A stretch of DNA of 64,000 bases from Acidobacteriota bacterium (GTDB taxonomy: Bacteria; Acidobacteriota; Terriglobia; Bryobacterales; Bryobacteraceae): contig JAFDVS010000104.1 in NCBI GenBank assembly GCA_018268935.1, positions 1 through 64,000 on the forward strand, given 5' to 3'. The stretch's first letter is position 1. The number at the start of each line of letters is the position of its first letter. The notes below the pieces were generated by a model. The model was not told the origin of the DNA. It was given only the letters and a program-made list of their open reading frames with translations, and searched no databases. The position numbers and the translations under genes are program-made. Shown piece after piece: positions 52,370-59,719 of the stretch.

Positions 52370-53617
52370 ATGCGTCCTGTAGTACTCGCATTGCTTTTCT
52401 GGGCCCCCTGCGTTGCCGCCGATGAAGAGGCGCTGCGCTTCCTCCGTGAGATTTCCCTTCGCTACCTGAGCCGGACATCTTACTCCGCACAAGCCGATGT
52501 GACGATGGAAGAAACACGGGGCAGCTACTATTCGCGCTCATCGGCCAAGGTGGAAGTCGATTGGACCAGCGGCCAGCAACGCGTGGATTACATGGCACGC
52601 ATCGGAACACGCACTTCGCGGGACGGGCTCAATCTTCCACCCATGCTGGTGCTGCCTGTCATGACCGGATCGCATCCCTTGTTCTACGATCGCTTGCTGC
52701 GTCCGCAACAGTTCCATCAGGGAGAAACGCAGCATCAGCCTCTCATCCGGATCGGCGAGGCGCGGTTTCTTGCGCCCGAAACGCTGCGTGTGGGACAACG
52801 CAGCGTGCCCTGCCGTGTAGTGGAAGTGCAATACACGCTGCCCAAGGAAACGCTTACCCTCAAGCTTTGGGTGGATGCGTCGCAGCACAGCGTGTGGAAG
52901 GAGGTTGTCACCCTCCCCGCCTCCACTCGCACAATCGTCTTTCAGTCGATCAGCTTCGATACGCCCATCGCGCCGGCGCGCTTCACGCGGCAGGTGCAAC
53001 AGCCGCGGCAGCAAGCGAGCGTCGTATATGCGCAGTTCCTGAAAACCTGGTCGGCGGATGCTCCCACACCCGGCAGTGGCGTGGAAGAGGCCATGGCGCT
53101 GCTTTCCAAATCGGCGAAGCTGTATGCAGGCATGCAGTCGGTACACGCCGAAGGAATGCAGTTGACCGAATCCAGTTCAGGAGCGTGGGGCGGTGCGGAC
53201 TACATTCGCTTCGCGCAGAAGCTGACCCTCGATTGCGCGCGTCCCGGCCAGTGGAAAGTGACCCGCACCACCGCGCCCGGCAATCCCGATCAAGTCGATC
53301 GCGGTGACCGTTCGGACCCCTCGATTGTCGCCATGCTGCACGACGACATCGGCGCGAACTTGATCACAGCCGGCATCGGCGGATCAGCGGAACTGGAGTT
53401 TGCGGGCCGCAAAGTGAGCACGCGGCAGGTCGAAGCCTGGTACACCCGTTTGCCCGCACTGCTGCATCGCCGCGGCGTAACCGGTTTGCCGCCGGCCAAG
53501 GCCTATCGGCTTCTGTACTGGATCGAGCCGGGCAGCGGTTTGGTGCTGCAGTGGCAACATGTGGAGACTACCGTGACCTATTCCTCGCTCGAGTCAAAGC
53601 CGGAGGTGCGCCCATGA
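52370..53617 (+). CDS. Exported protein with two LolA/outer-membrane-lipoprotein-sorting-like repeats
   Basis: A 415-residue protein with a signal peptide (ending VAA). Two similar halves are visible: each begins with a helix (EEALRFLREISLRYLSRTSYSAQ; EEAMALLSKSAKLYAGMQSVHAEG) followed by long beta strands, and each has a late W(V/I)(D/E)P-type strand (LWVDASQHSVWKE; YWIEPGSGLVLQWQ). This is the pattern of LolA/LolB-like half-barrels that carry lipids or lipoproteins. The assignment is by fold impression only. Its stop overlaps the next gene's start as ATGA. Confidence 0.65.
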   Translation: MRPVVLALLFWAPCVAADEEALRFLREISLRYLSRTSYSAQADVTMEETRGSYYSRSSAKVEVDWTSGQQRVDYMARIGTRTSRDGLNLPPMLVLPVMTGSHPLFYDRLLRPQQFHQGETQHQPLIRIGEARFLAPETLRVGQRSVPCRVVEVQYTLPKETLTLKLWVDASQHSVWKEVVTLPASTRTIVFQSISFDTPIAPARFTRQVQQPRQQASVVYAQFLKTWSADAPTPGSGVEEAMALLSKSAKLYAGMQSVHAEGMQLTESSSGAWGGADYIRFAQKLTLDCARPGQWKVTRTTAPGNPDQVDRGDRSDPSIVAMLHDDIGANLITAGIGGSAELEFAGRKVSTRQVEAWYTRLPALLHRRGVTGLPPAKAYRLLYWIEPGSGLVLQWQHVETTVTYSSLESKPEVRP

Positions 53618-55047
53618 AGCGGCTGCTGATGCTCGCTTGTCTGGCCGGCGTGGCAATCGCCCAGCAAAGGGCCACGGTTTCCGCACACCGTATTCTCACC
53701 GAAGCCGAAGAGAACTACTGCACCTGCGCCATGCCGAGCCTCGAGGTGGAGGCAAACGTCGTTGTGGAACAACAGAGCGCGCTCGAGAACTCCACCAACC
53801 GCTACCGGATCTCTACATATTTCTTGCCTTCAAACAACATCCGCATCGACCGCGACGGCGAAAACTGGCGCATTGAGCTTACCAATGGAACCGAGATGGC
53901 GCAGTTCGGCCCGCAGAATTACCGCTATCGCGCCAAGACCCCGCAACGCTGGGCCGAGGGCATTCGTCCTGATGAGTTCCCCGGCACGCACTGGCTCATC
54001 TACGATTCACTCACCCCCGGCGCCACCAACATCCGGCTGAAAGGCGAAGAAACGTTGACCGTGGCTGGACAACGCGTCCCCTGCTATGTCATCGAGTACG
54101 ATCGCACGCTGCAATACCGCGACGGCATGATCATGGGCAAGACCACCGTCTGGATCGGCAAGCAGGAGAAGTACGTCTTCAAAGAGATCTCGACGCGCCC
54201 CCCTATGCCCCCCGGCGATCCCGGCGATGGACGCATCGACAAGCTTCCCATGCGCCGCACGGTGGTCGTAACGAAACTCAATGTGAGTACACCGCCGTCT
54301 GAAGCCCTGTTCGATCTGGCAGCCGTGGCGAGCAAGCTGCCGAAGGATCCGGAGCCCATGGGGATCACCATCAGCGGCGGCTTTGCACAGCCACCTCTCG
54401 CGCCACAGCCACCTGCCCCTTCCTCTGATTACGCCAAGGCCCGAAGCCTGCTGGCCGGCGTGGCCACAAACTACAATGCGGCGCAGACCTACCGCGGCCG
54501 CCACGTCCAGGTCTTCGATCAGGTTTCACCGCAAGGACGCCGGCAGATCCGCATGCCGGTGGATGTTCTCTTCCGCCGCCCCGGCCAATGGCGGCTCACC
54601 TTTGAGCAGACCGGCGATGTATGGATTCAGGATCGCGCCCAACCCGATGGCTACTGGCAATACTGGCCCAAGCGCAACCTGTATTGGCGCAGTTCGTTCA
54701 CTCAATTCCTGCGCAGCGCGGAAATGCTGTACGAAGACTTGGCCGACAATCTCGAATCGGCGCGCATTCTCCCCGACGAAACGATCCAGGCCGACGGGCG
54801 TTCCATCCGTTGCACGGTAGTGGAAGCGCACTACTCACAGCCGTTGAACATCCTGCAGCACGAGACGCTCTATTCGATGGGTGGAACCTACAAGCTATGG
54901 ATCGACCCCGGAAGAAAGCTGGTAGTGCAGTGGCAGAACGGCCCGTTGCTTGAGACGTTGGCCAAGGCCGAGGTGGATGTTGCCCTTCCGGATGCGGAGT
55001 TCCGCTTTCAGCCGCCGGCCGGAGCTACTCTCTACAAGCCATTCTGA
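53614..55047 (+). CDS. Exported protein, paralogue of the preceding LolA-like gene
   Basis: A 477-residue protein with a signal peptide (MKRLLMLACLAGVAIAQ). As in the preceding gene, two halves end in related strands (TTVWIGKQEKYVFKE near 190; YKLWIDPGRKLVVQWQNG near 445), and each half has a Cys before VIEYD or VVEAHY. A Pro-rich linker (about 265-285) joins them. The ATG at 53614 overlaps the previous stop codon and follows GGAGGTG, so the two proteins are made together and may form a pair. Function unknown; lipid or lipoprotein handling is one guess. Confidence 0.65.
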   Translation: MKRLLMLACLAGVAIAQQRATVSAHRILTEAEENYCTCAMPSLEVEANVVVEQQSALENSTNRYRISTYFLPSNNIRIDRDGENWRIELTNGTEMAQFGPQNYRYRAKTPQRWAEGIRPDEFPGTHWLIYDSLTPGATNIRLKGEETLTVAGQRVPCYVIEYDRTLQYRDGMIMGKTTVWIGKQEKYVFKEISTRPPMPPGDPGDGRIDKLPMRRTVVVTKLNVSTPPSEALFDLAAVASKLPKDPEPMGITISGGFAQPPLAPQPPAPSSDYAKARSLLAGVATNYNAAQTYRGRHVQVFDQVSPQGRRQIRMPVDVLFRRPGQWRLTFEQTGDVWIQDRAQPDGYWQYWPKRNLYWRSSFTQFLRSAEMLYEDLADNLESARILPDETIQADGRSIRCTVVEAHYSQPLNILQHETLYSMGGTYKLWIDPGRKLVVQWQNGPLLETLAKAEVDVALPDAEFRFQPPAGATLYKPF

Positions 55048-55052
55048 CCCTG

Positions 55053-55643
55053 CTACGGGGCCTGATTCTTGCTGGCTTTGTCCACATCGCGCATCAGTTG
55101 CTTGATGGCGCGGTCGATCGCATCCGGAACGGCGCCTTTCAGCTTGCCGCCATTGCTATCCTGCGTCGTCGCCCAAATGACTCCTCCGTCGGCGTGGACA
55201 AGGCGCAGAATCACCGATGCGCTTGACGACGTTTCCGAAGAATATAGGGATTCACTGGCCCCTCCCGTTGCCGCGCCAAAGCCGGCCCGTGCGGTTGATC
55301 CGGCGACGCTTGCTCCTCCGGCAGCGACGCCGAAATCGGTCGACTCACCTTCCCCTCGCGATCGCCGGCTGAAACGCTCCATAACTGCGCCTTTAAGCGT
55401 TGCTTCGGCCTTATCGCACTTTTCCAATACAACGAAACGCTTCACGGAGAACAGTCCGGCGATGGCCATTTCTCTTGCCACTTCTACCGTTTTCTCGTCG
55501 CCGGCCAGCCGCTCTACACAAATACGTTTGACTTGGGCGATTTTCTTGCTCTCCTCATTGGCCTCGGGCGGTGGGGTAGCCGCTTGCGATCCGTATAACA
55601 GGACCGCGGCTGCAGGCAACACAAGCACCAGATTGCTACCCAT
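55053..55643 (-). CDS. Exported protein, CsgG/DUF-like, third gene of a small operon
   Basis: A 196-residue protein with a signal peptide (MGSNLVLVLPAAAVLLYG, then SQA). The middle resembles the nucleotide-fold-like region of Acidobacteria CsgG-type secreted proteins: KRICVERLAGDEKTVEVAREM, FVVLEKCDKAEATLKGAV, then a Gly/Ser/Ala-rich loop and ASVILRLVHADGGVIWATTQ. It has no Cys lipobox that I can see. The start (55643 or 55649) overlaps the 3' end of the upstream gene, so translation is coupled. Convergent with the LolA-like pair, 5 bp apart. Confidence 0.6.
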   Translation of the reverse strand: MGSNLVLVLPAAAVLLYGSQAATPPPEANEESKKIAQVKRICVERLAGDEKTVEVAREMAIAGLFSVKRFVVLEKCDKAEATLKGAVMERFSRRSRGEGESTDFGVAAGGASVAGSTARAGFGAATGGASESLYSSETSSSASVILRLVHADGGVIWATTQDSNGGKLKGAVPDAIDRAIKQLMRDVDKASKNQAP

Positions 55644-56097
55644 GCACATGCTTGCGAGCCTCCTCCGACTCGTACTCGCACTTCCGTCCGCTCCTCGCTT
55701 CAACGATCGTGATGATGGATTTCGGAGTTCCTTTCGGGAGCTCCAACACCACTCCCTGCGGCTTGTCATCCGCGTCCTTGAATCCAAGGGTGAGGAAATG
55801 CTTCCGCTTCTTTGAGAACAACGCCCACACCGTGATTGTCAGCGCGACACCCAGGCGCCGGCCCGCTTTCTGGCCGTACTCGATGGATGTGATGCTTTCA
55901 TAAATGACTTCGAAATTCCCCTTCTTAGAGGTGAATCGAAGCACCTTAGGGTCGGACGTGTCCAACTCTCCCTCAGTGGCCTCAGGCACTCCTTGCGCTG
56001 TGCCACCCACGTACATCACTTCTTTGCCCCGCACCGCGCTCCTCAAAGAAGCCGGGATGAGCACCGCAGCCGTTGCGATATAGTACCTGCGCGTCAT
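55636..56097 (-). CDS. Small exported protein, paralogue A
   Basis: A 153-residue protein with an N-terminal hydrophobic segment after MTRRYY. It is clearly related to the upstream gene product: both have EVMYVGGT-like text, (T/S)ITSIEYGQKAGRR, a hydrophobic stretch, SKKRKHFL and a C-terminal ARSG(R/K)K motif with a His-rich end. Proteins of this kind are common in Acidobacteria and have no assigned function. The shared SIEYGQKAGRR strand and following membrane-like stretch suggest a membrane-associated beta domain. It lies 3 bp after the stop of the upstream paralogue. Confidence 0.7.
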   Translation of the reverse strand: MTRRYYIATAAVLIPASLRSAVRGKEVMYVGGTAQGVPEATEGELDTSDPKVLRFTSKKGNFEVIYESITSIEYGQKAGRRLGVALTITVWALFSKKRKHFLTLGFKDADDKPQGVVLELPKGTPKSIITIVEARSGRKCEYESEEARKHVHG

Positions 56098-56100
56098 TGT

Positions 56101-56577
56101 CTAGTGTCCTTCGAAATGCTTCTTTGCTTCTGCGGACTCGAAGTCGATTTTCTTGCCGGACCGTGTTTCGAATACCGAGGCGACATCCCGAACTCTGCCC
56201 TTGGCTACTTCGAACACAGCGCCCTGCTTGTTCCCTTGGTTGTCCGCAAAGGCGATGGAGAGAAAATGCTTTCGCTTTTTGGAAAGCAGGGCAACCGGGC
56301 TGATAGCCAGCGCCACCCCCACTCTCCGGCCGGCCTTCTGCCCGTATTCGATTGAGGTGATGGTCGCGTATGCAATGCGAAAGGCGCCCTTCTTCGCAGT
56401 AAACGTGGCGTGACTGGCCTCAGAGGTGTCCAGCTTCCCCTCGGTTTTTTCCGCGACATCCGTAATGGTTCCACCCACGTACATCGCCTCATCCCCGCGA
56501 ACGGCCGCATTTGCCGTAAATGAAGTGCATAGCAGAAAAAGGACTGCGGGCACGAGCTGATTATGCGCAAGTCGCAA
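56101..56577 (-). CDS. Small exported protein, paralogue B
   Basis: A 158-residue protein; signal peptide MRLAHNQLVPAVLFLLCTSF then ANA. I chose TTG at 56577 because GGAGG stands 5 nt before it; the open frame extends to 58209, but that part is only antisense to the GMC oxidoreductase gene. Paralogous to the next gene (same YGQKAGRR and SKKRKHF blocks). First gene of a three-gene minus-strand operon of exported proteins. Confidence 0.7.
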   Translation of the reverse strand: MRLAHNQLVPAVLFLLCTSFTANAAVRGDEAMYVGGTITDVAEKTEGKLDTSEASHATFTAKKGAFRIAYATITSIEYGQKAGRRVGVALAISPVALLSKKRKHFLSIAFADNQGNKQGAVFEVAKGRVRDVASVFETRSGKKIDFESAEAKKHFEGH

Positions 56578-56718
56578 TGCAACCTCCGTTAGAGCCTGAT
56601 CTTCTTGGAATGACGAGTTAAAGGTACCAAATTCCACAGCAGAGGAAAAGGCCCGCACGGCCGAGCGCTCGCGGTGTCCACCTCGAACACCGGCGGCTGT
56701 GATATTCTCTCGCAAGCA

Positions 56719-58347
56719 ATGGCCACAAAATACGACGTCATTATCGTGGGCAGCGGGCATGGCGGGGGAATGGCCGCATACGTCCTCACCCAGGCCGGAC
56801 TCAAGGTCGCCCTCGTGGAAGCCGGGCCCCGCCTCCGCGCCGGTGTCGATTACGGCAAGCATTCCGATCCCTACTCCGTCCTCGAAGACCGCTTGAAAAA
56901 AGGCCTCCGCAATCCCATTGAGAGCCTCTTCGGCGACCATCGCGAGCGCGATCATTTCACCCCCGTTGGCGATAACCCAAATCACGGGCTGCTCAAATTC
57001 GTGGGCGGCCGTTCCCTCTGCTGGGCCGGACACACCCTCCGCTTCGGCCCCGGCGATTACAAGCACTGGCCTATTCCCTATGAGCAAGTGGCGCCCTACT
57101 ACAGCCGCACGGAGCGCTTGATGGGTTCCTACGGCTTTAAGGACGGGCTCTGGAACATTCCGGACGGTGAATTCACGCGCGGCGTCCCGCTCAAGTGTGG
57201 CGAGCAGATGTTGAAGCGCGGCGTGAACCGGCTCAAGGCGAAGGGCATGAAGATGGAGTTCATCGCTCAACGGAAGGCCATGCTCACCGCTCCTCATTTC
57301 ACCGGACGTTCCCTCTGCCACTTCTGCGGCAAGTGCGGCAATTGCTGTGTCGATGCGAAGTACACCGCCGCCAACACCGCCATTCCGCTGGCGGAGAAAA
57401 CGGGCCGCCTCACGCTCCTCACCGGGGCCACCATGACCCGGATTCTGCTCAATAGCGACGAATCGAAGGTCACCGGCATCGAGTACCGCAAGGATGACGG
57501 CTCCACTCACAGCATCGAGTGCGGAGCGATGGTGCTCGCCTGCAGCACCATCGAGACAGCGCGCCACCTGCTCATCAACAAGTCGCGGCGCTTTCCCAAT
57601 GGTCTGGCCAATTTGAGCGGACAAGTGGGCCGTAATCTCACCAGCCATTTCGGGCTCACTGTCATCGGAGTCTTCAACGATCTGCGAGGCCGCACGGCCA
57701 AGGCCGATGAAGGCACCGGCTATTATCACAGCCTGTTGACCGGCATGTATTGGGACAAGGCGCATCCCGATTTCGAAGGCACTTACCAGGTGCAGTGCGG
57801 CTCCGGCTATACGCCCAACAATTTTATGATCCGCCACGTGCCGGGTTACGGCGCGAAAATGAAGCAGGAACTGATTGAGCAGAACCTGCTGCATGCCGGC
57901 ATGAACATGCAGGGCACGCTCCTGCAGAGCCCGAAGAAACTCGTGGACCTCGACCCCAACCGCAAAGACAAGTTCGGACTGCCGCTTTCGCGCGTCCATC
58001 TGCACTACGAACAGAACGACCTGAACATGGCCAGGGACGTGGTGGAGAAGTGCTCCATGATCATCGAAGCCGCCGGCGGCAAAGTCGTCTCCAAGCCCGC
58101 CGCCATCACTCCGCAAAACATGGTCATCGACTACAACCATTGGGTCGGAACGGCGCGCATGGGCAAGGATCCGAAAACATCGGTGGTCAACGAGTACGGG
58201 CAGAGCCACGATTTGAAAAATCTGTTCCTCGGCGACGGATCGGTGTTTCCCTGGTACCCCGAAAAGAACCCGGTGCTCACGATCGCCGCCCTAAGCTGGC
58301 GCATGAGCGATTACCTCGCCGCGCAGGCAAAAAAAGGAGCACTGTAA
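56719..58347 (+). CDS. GMC-family FAD oxidoreductase (sugar/gluconate dehydrogenase large subunit)
   Basis: A 542-residue flavoprotein. The FAD-binding GSGHGGG is at 11-17, and HWVGTARMG followed by LFLGDGSVFPWYPEKNPVLTI is the C-terminal GMC signature with the catalytic His region. A Cys cluster (C200, C203, C206, C209, C210) is like that of bacterial FAD-dependent glucose dehydrogenases, where Cys residues hold an iron-sulfur centre. It oxidises an unknown sugar or sugar acid and passes electrons on. No signal peptide of its own, so it may be exported with the small subunit. ATG at 56719 lies 10 nt after TATTCT; no Shine-Dalgarno is seen. Confidence 0.88.
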   Translation: MATKYDVIIVGSGHGGGMAAYVLTQAGLKVALVEAGPRLRAGVDYGKHSDPYSVLEDRLKKGLRNPIESLFGDHRERDHFTPVGDNPNHGLLKFVGGRSLCWAGHTLRFGPGDYKHWPIPYEQVAPYYSRTERLMGSYGFKDGLWNIPDGEFTRGVPLKCGEQMLKRGVNRLKAKGMKMEFIAQRKAMLTAPHFTGRSLCHFCGKCGNCCVDAKYTAANTAIPLAEKTGRLTLLTGATMTRILLNSDESKVTGIEYRKDDGSTHSIECGAMVLACSTIETARHLLINKSRRFPNGLANLSGQVGRNLTSHFGLTVIGVFNDLRGRTAKADEGTGYYHSLLTGMYWDKAHPDFEGTYQVQCGSGYTPNNFMIRHVPGYGAKMKQELIEQNLLHAGMNMQGTLLQSPKKLVDLDPNRKDKFGLPLSRVHLHYEQNDLNMARDVVEKCSMIIEAAGGKVVSKPAAITPQNMVIDYNHWVGTARMGKDPKTSVVNEYGQSHDLKNLFLGDGSVFPWYPEKNPVLTIAALSWRMSDYLAAQAKKGAL

Positions 58348-58349
58348 CC

Positions 58350-58838
58350 ATGGAGCGCAGAGAACTGTTTCCGATTCTGGGCATGGCTGCCTTCCAGCCG
58401 AATGCTCCCTTCCTGCCGAAGTTCTTCACACCGGCCGAAGCGCAGGCCGTCGTGCGCCTGGGCGATATAATCCTGCCGGGTGCCGAGCAGGCCGGGGCCG
58501 TGAGGTACATCGATCTGGTCTTAAAATACGGCGAACCGGGCCAGCAGCAGGCCTTCCGCCGTGGTTTGGCCGCCGTCGAAGGCGACGCCAAGAAGCGCTT
58601 CTCGAAGCCCTTCGCTTCCCTCACGCGCGAACAGCAGGATCAGATCGTGGCAGCAATGGCCACGAACGAAGGCGCACGCAAGGATGAGCTAGGGGTGTTT
58701 TTCACGCTCGCCAAACGCCTCGTGATTGAGGCCTATCACTACTCCGCGCATCACTGGAAACAGGACCTCGGCCGCGATCTCAACGTGGCGTTGTCTGAGT
58801 TTCCCGCCTGCACCCATAAGAATCACAACCCGGCTTGA
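58350..58838 (+). CDS. Gluconate 2-dehydrogenase subunit 3 family protein
   Basis: A 162-residue small subunit of the sugar dehydrogenase. It begins MERRELFPILGMAAFQ, a Tat-like leader reduced to ERRELF, followed by FTPAEAQAVVRLGDIILPG, the family signature (ethanol-binding or hitch-hiker subunit of gluconate/glucose dehydrogenases). AAAGGAG precedes the ATG, 2 nt after the stop of the GMC gene. It probably escorts the flavoprotein across the membrane by Tat. Its 3' end overlaps the convergent GntR gene by 16 bp. Confidence 0.85.
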   Translation: MERRELFPILGMAAFQPNAPFLPKFFTPAEAQAVVRLGDIILPGAEQAGAVRYIDLVLKYGEPGQQQAFRRGLAAVEGDAKKRFSKPFASLTREQQDQIVAAMATNEGARKDELGVFFTLAKRLVIEAYHYSAHHWKQDLGRDLNVALSEFPACTHKNHNPA

Positions 58839-59596
58839 TCGCGTTTGGCGCCGTCGGCGGTGAACTTGGCGATCCGCCGCTGGATCTTCTCCTGGTCCAT
58901 CTGCCCCGAAGCTTTGTGGATGAGCTTCTGCGCGTCGATCAGATGCTCACTCATTCTGCGCCGCGCTTCTTCCGCGTTGCGTTTGCGGATTGCGGCAACA
59001 ATCCGGCGGTGCAGCGTCAGCGTGTGCTCGGGACTCACCACCTTCGACGTCATCGTAATCAAGCGCTTCATGGAGCGATGCACCACGCTGAACATGAGGC
59101 TGCACACGCGATTCCCGGCTGCACGGAAAATCGCCTGGTGGAACAGCAGATCGTGCTCCACCAGCCGGTCGGAATCCTCGCCCGCATCTTCCATCGCTTT
59201 CAGTTCGCGCTCGATTTCCGCGATGTCCTCGGCGGTCGCTCGCGTCGCGGCCTGCGCCGTTAACTCCGGTTCCACAATGAGGCGCGCCTCCATCAGTTCC
59301 TGCATGGAGATGCCGTCCAACAAAATGAGAAACTCCATGGGTTCGCCCAGAATGGCCTGCGCGCCCGAATTGAGATAGGTGCCATCGCCCACACGTTGCG
59401 AGATCACACCCATGATTTCCAGCACTTTCAGTGCCTGCCGCAGCGAGTTCCGGCTCACCCCGAAACTCGTGGCGAGTTCCCGTTCCGCCGGAAGCCTGCC
59501 GCCCGGGGCCAGCGTACCTTCGGAGATGAGGCGTTTGAAGACGGAGATCAATTTGACGGTCACGTCTTCCTTGCTGGTACTCACTTTGCGCGGCAT
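58823..59596 (-). CDS. GntR-family regulator, FadR/FCD subfamily
   Basis: A 257-residue regulator. The winged helix (about 12-78; GRLPAERELATSFGVSRNSLRQALKVLE, stated here as two halves around TSFGVSRN) precedes the all-helical FCD ligand domain, with metal-site residues in EHDLLFHQAIFRAAGN and HRRIVAAIRKRN. I chose ATG at 59596 (MPRKVSTSKEDV). The palindrome ATTGGCAGTGCCAAT overlaps this start codon, so the protein likely represses itself. It is divergent from the TonB receptor, which has a second such palindrome, so it probably controls that locus; typical ligands are sugar acids or organic acids. Confidence 0.9.
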   Translation of the reverse strand: MPRKVSTSKEDVTVKLISVFKRLISEGTLAPGGRLPAERELATSFGVSRNSLRQALKVLEIMGVISQRVGDGTYLNSGAQAILGEPMEFLILLDGISMQELMEARLIVEPELTAQAATRATAEDIAEIERELKAMEDAGEDSDRLVEHDLLFHQAIFRAAGNRVCSLMFSVVHRSMKRLITMTSKVVSPEHTLTLHRRIVAAIRKRNAEEARRRMSEHLIDAQKLIHKASGQMDQEKIQRRIAKFTADGAKRDQAGL

Positions 59597-59609
59597 TGGC
59601 AGTGCCAAT
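59595..59609. promoter_or_regulatory. FadR/GntR-type operator at the regulator's own start
   Basis: ATTGGCAGTGCCAAT is a perfect palindrome of 7-bp arms about one base, close to the ATTGGT-N3-ACCAAT consensus known for FCD regulators such as PdhR and LldR. Confidence 0.65.
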
Positions 59610-59655
59610 GCTAGCACAGATCAGGAAAACACGGGAAGAAATATGCCGCCTTCAC

Positions 59656-59672
59656 TTGAATTGATAATTCAA
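59656..59672. promoter_or_regulatory. A/T-rich palindrome in the divergent region
   Basis: TTGAATTGATAATTCAA has perfect 7-bp arms around GAT. It contains GATAAT, a probable -10 box of the receptor gene. Confidence 0.45.
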
Positions 59673-59685
59673 TGGTGCTACCATT
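59671..59685. promoter_or_regulatory. FadR/GntR-type operator before the receptor gene
   Basis: AATGGTGCTACCATT, 6-bp arms around GCT, matches the TGGT-N3-ACCA form of FCD-regulator sites. It would cover the start of transcription of the receptor gene. Confidence 0.6.
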
Positions 59686-59719
59686 CCCCAAAGTTAACCT
59701 CGTCGGTGAAAGGATTCCT

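Noticed and set aside
56578..58209. Upstream extension of the paralogue B frame to 702 codons
   Set aside because: Fully antisense to the GMC oxidoreductase gene, which has recognisable motifs; a good TTG start with GGAGG exists at 56577.
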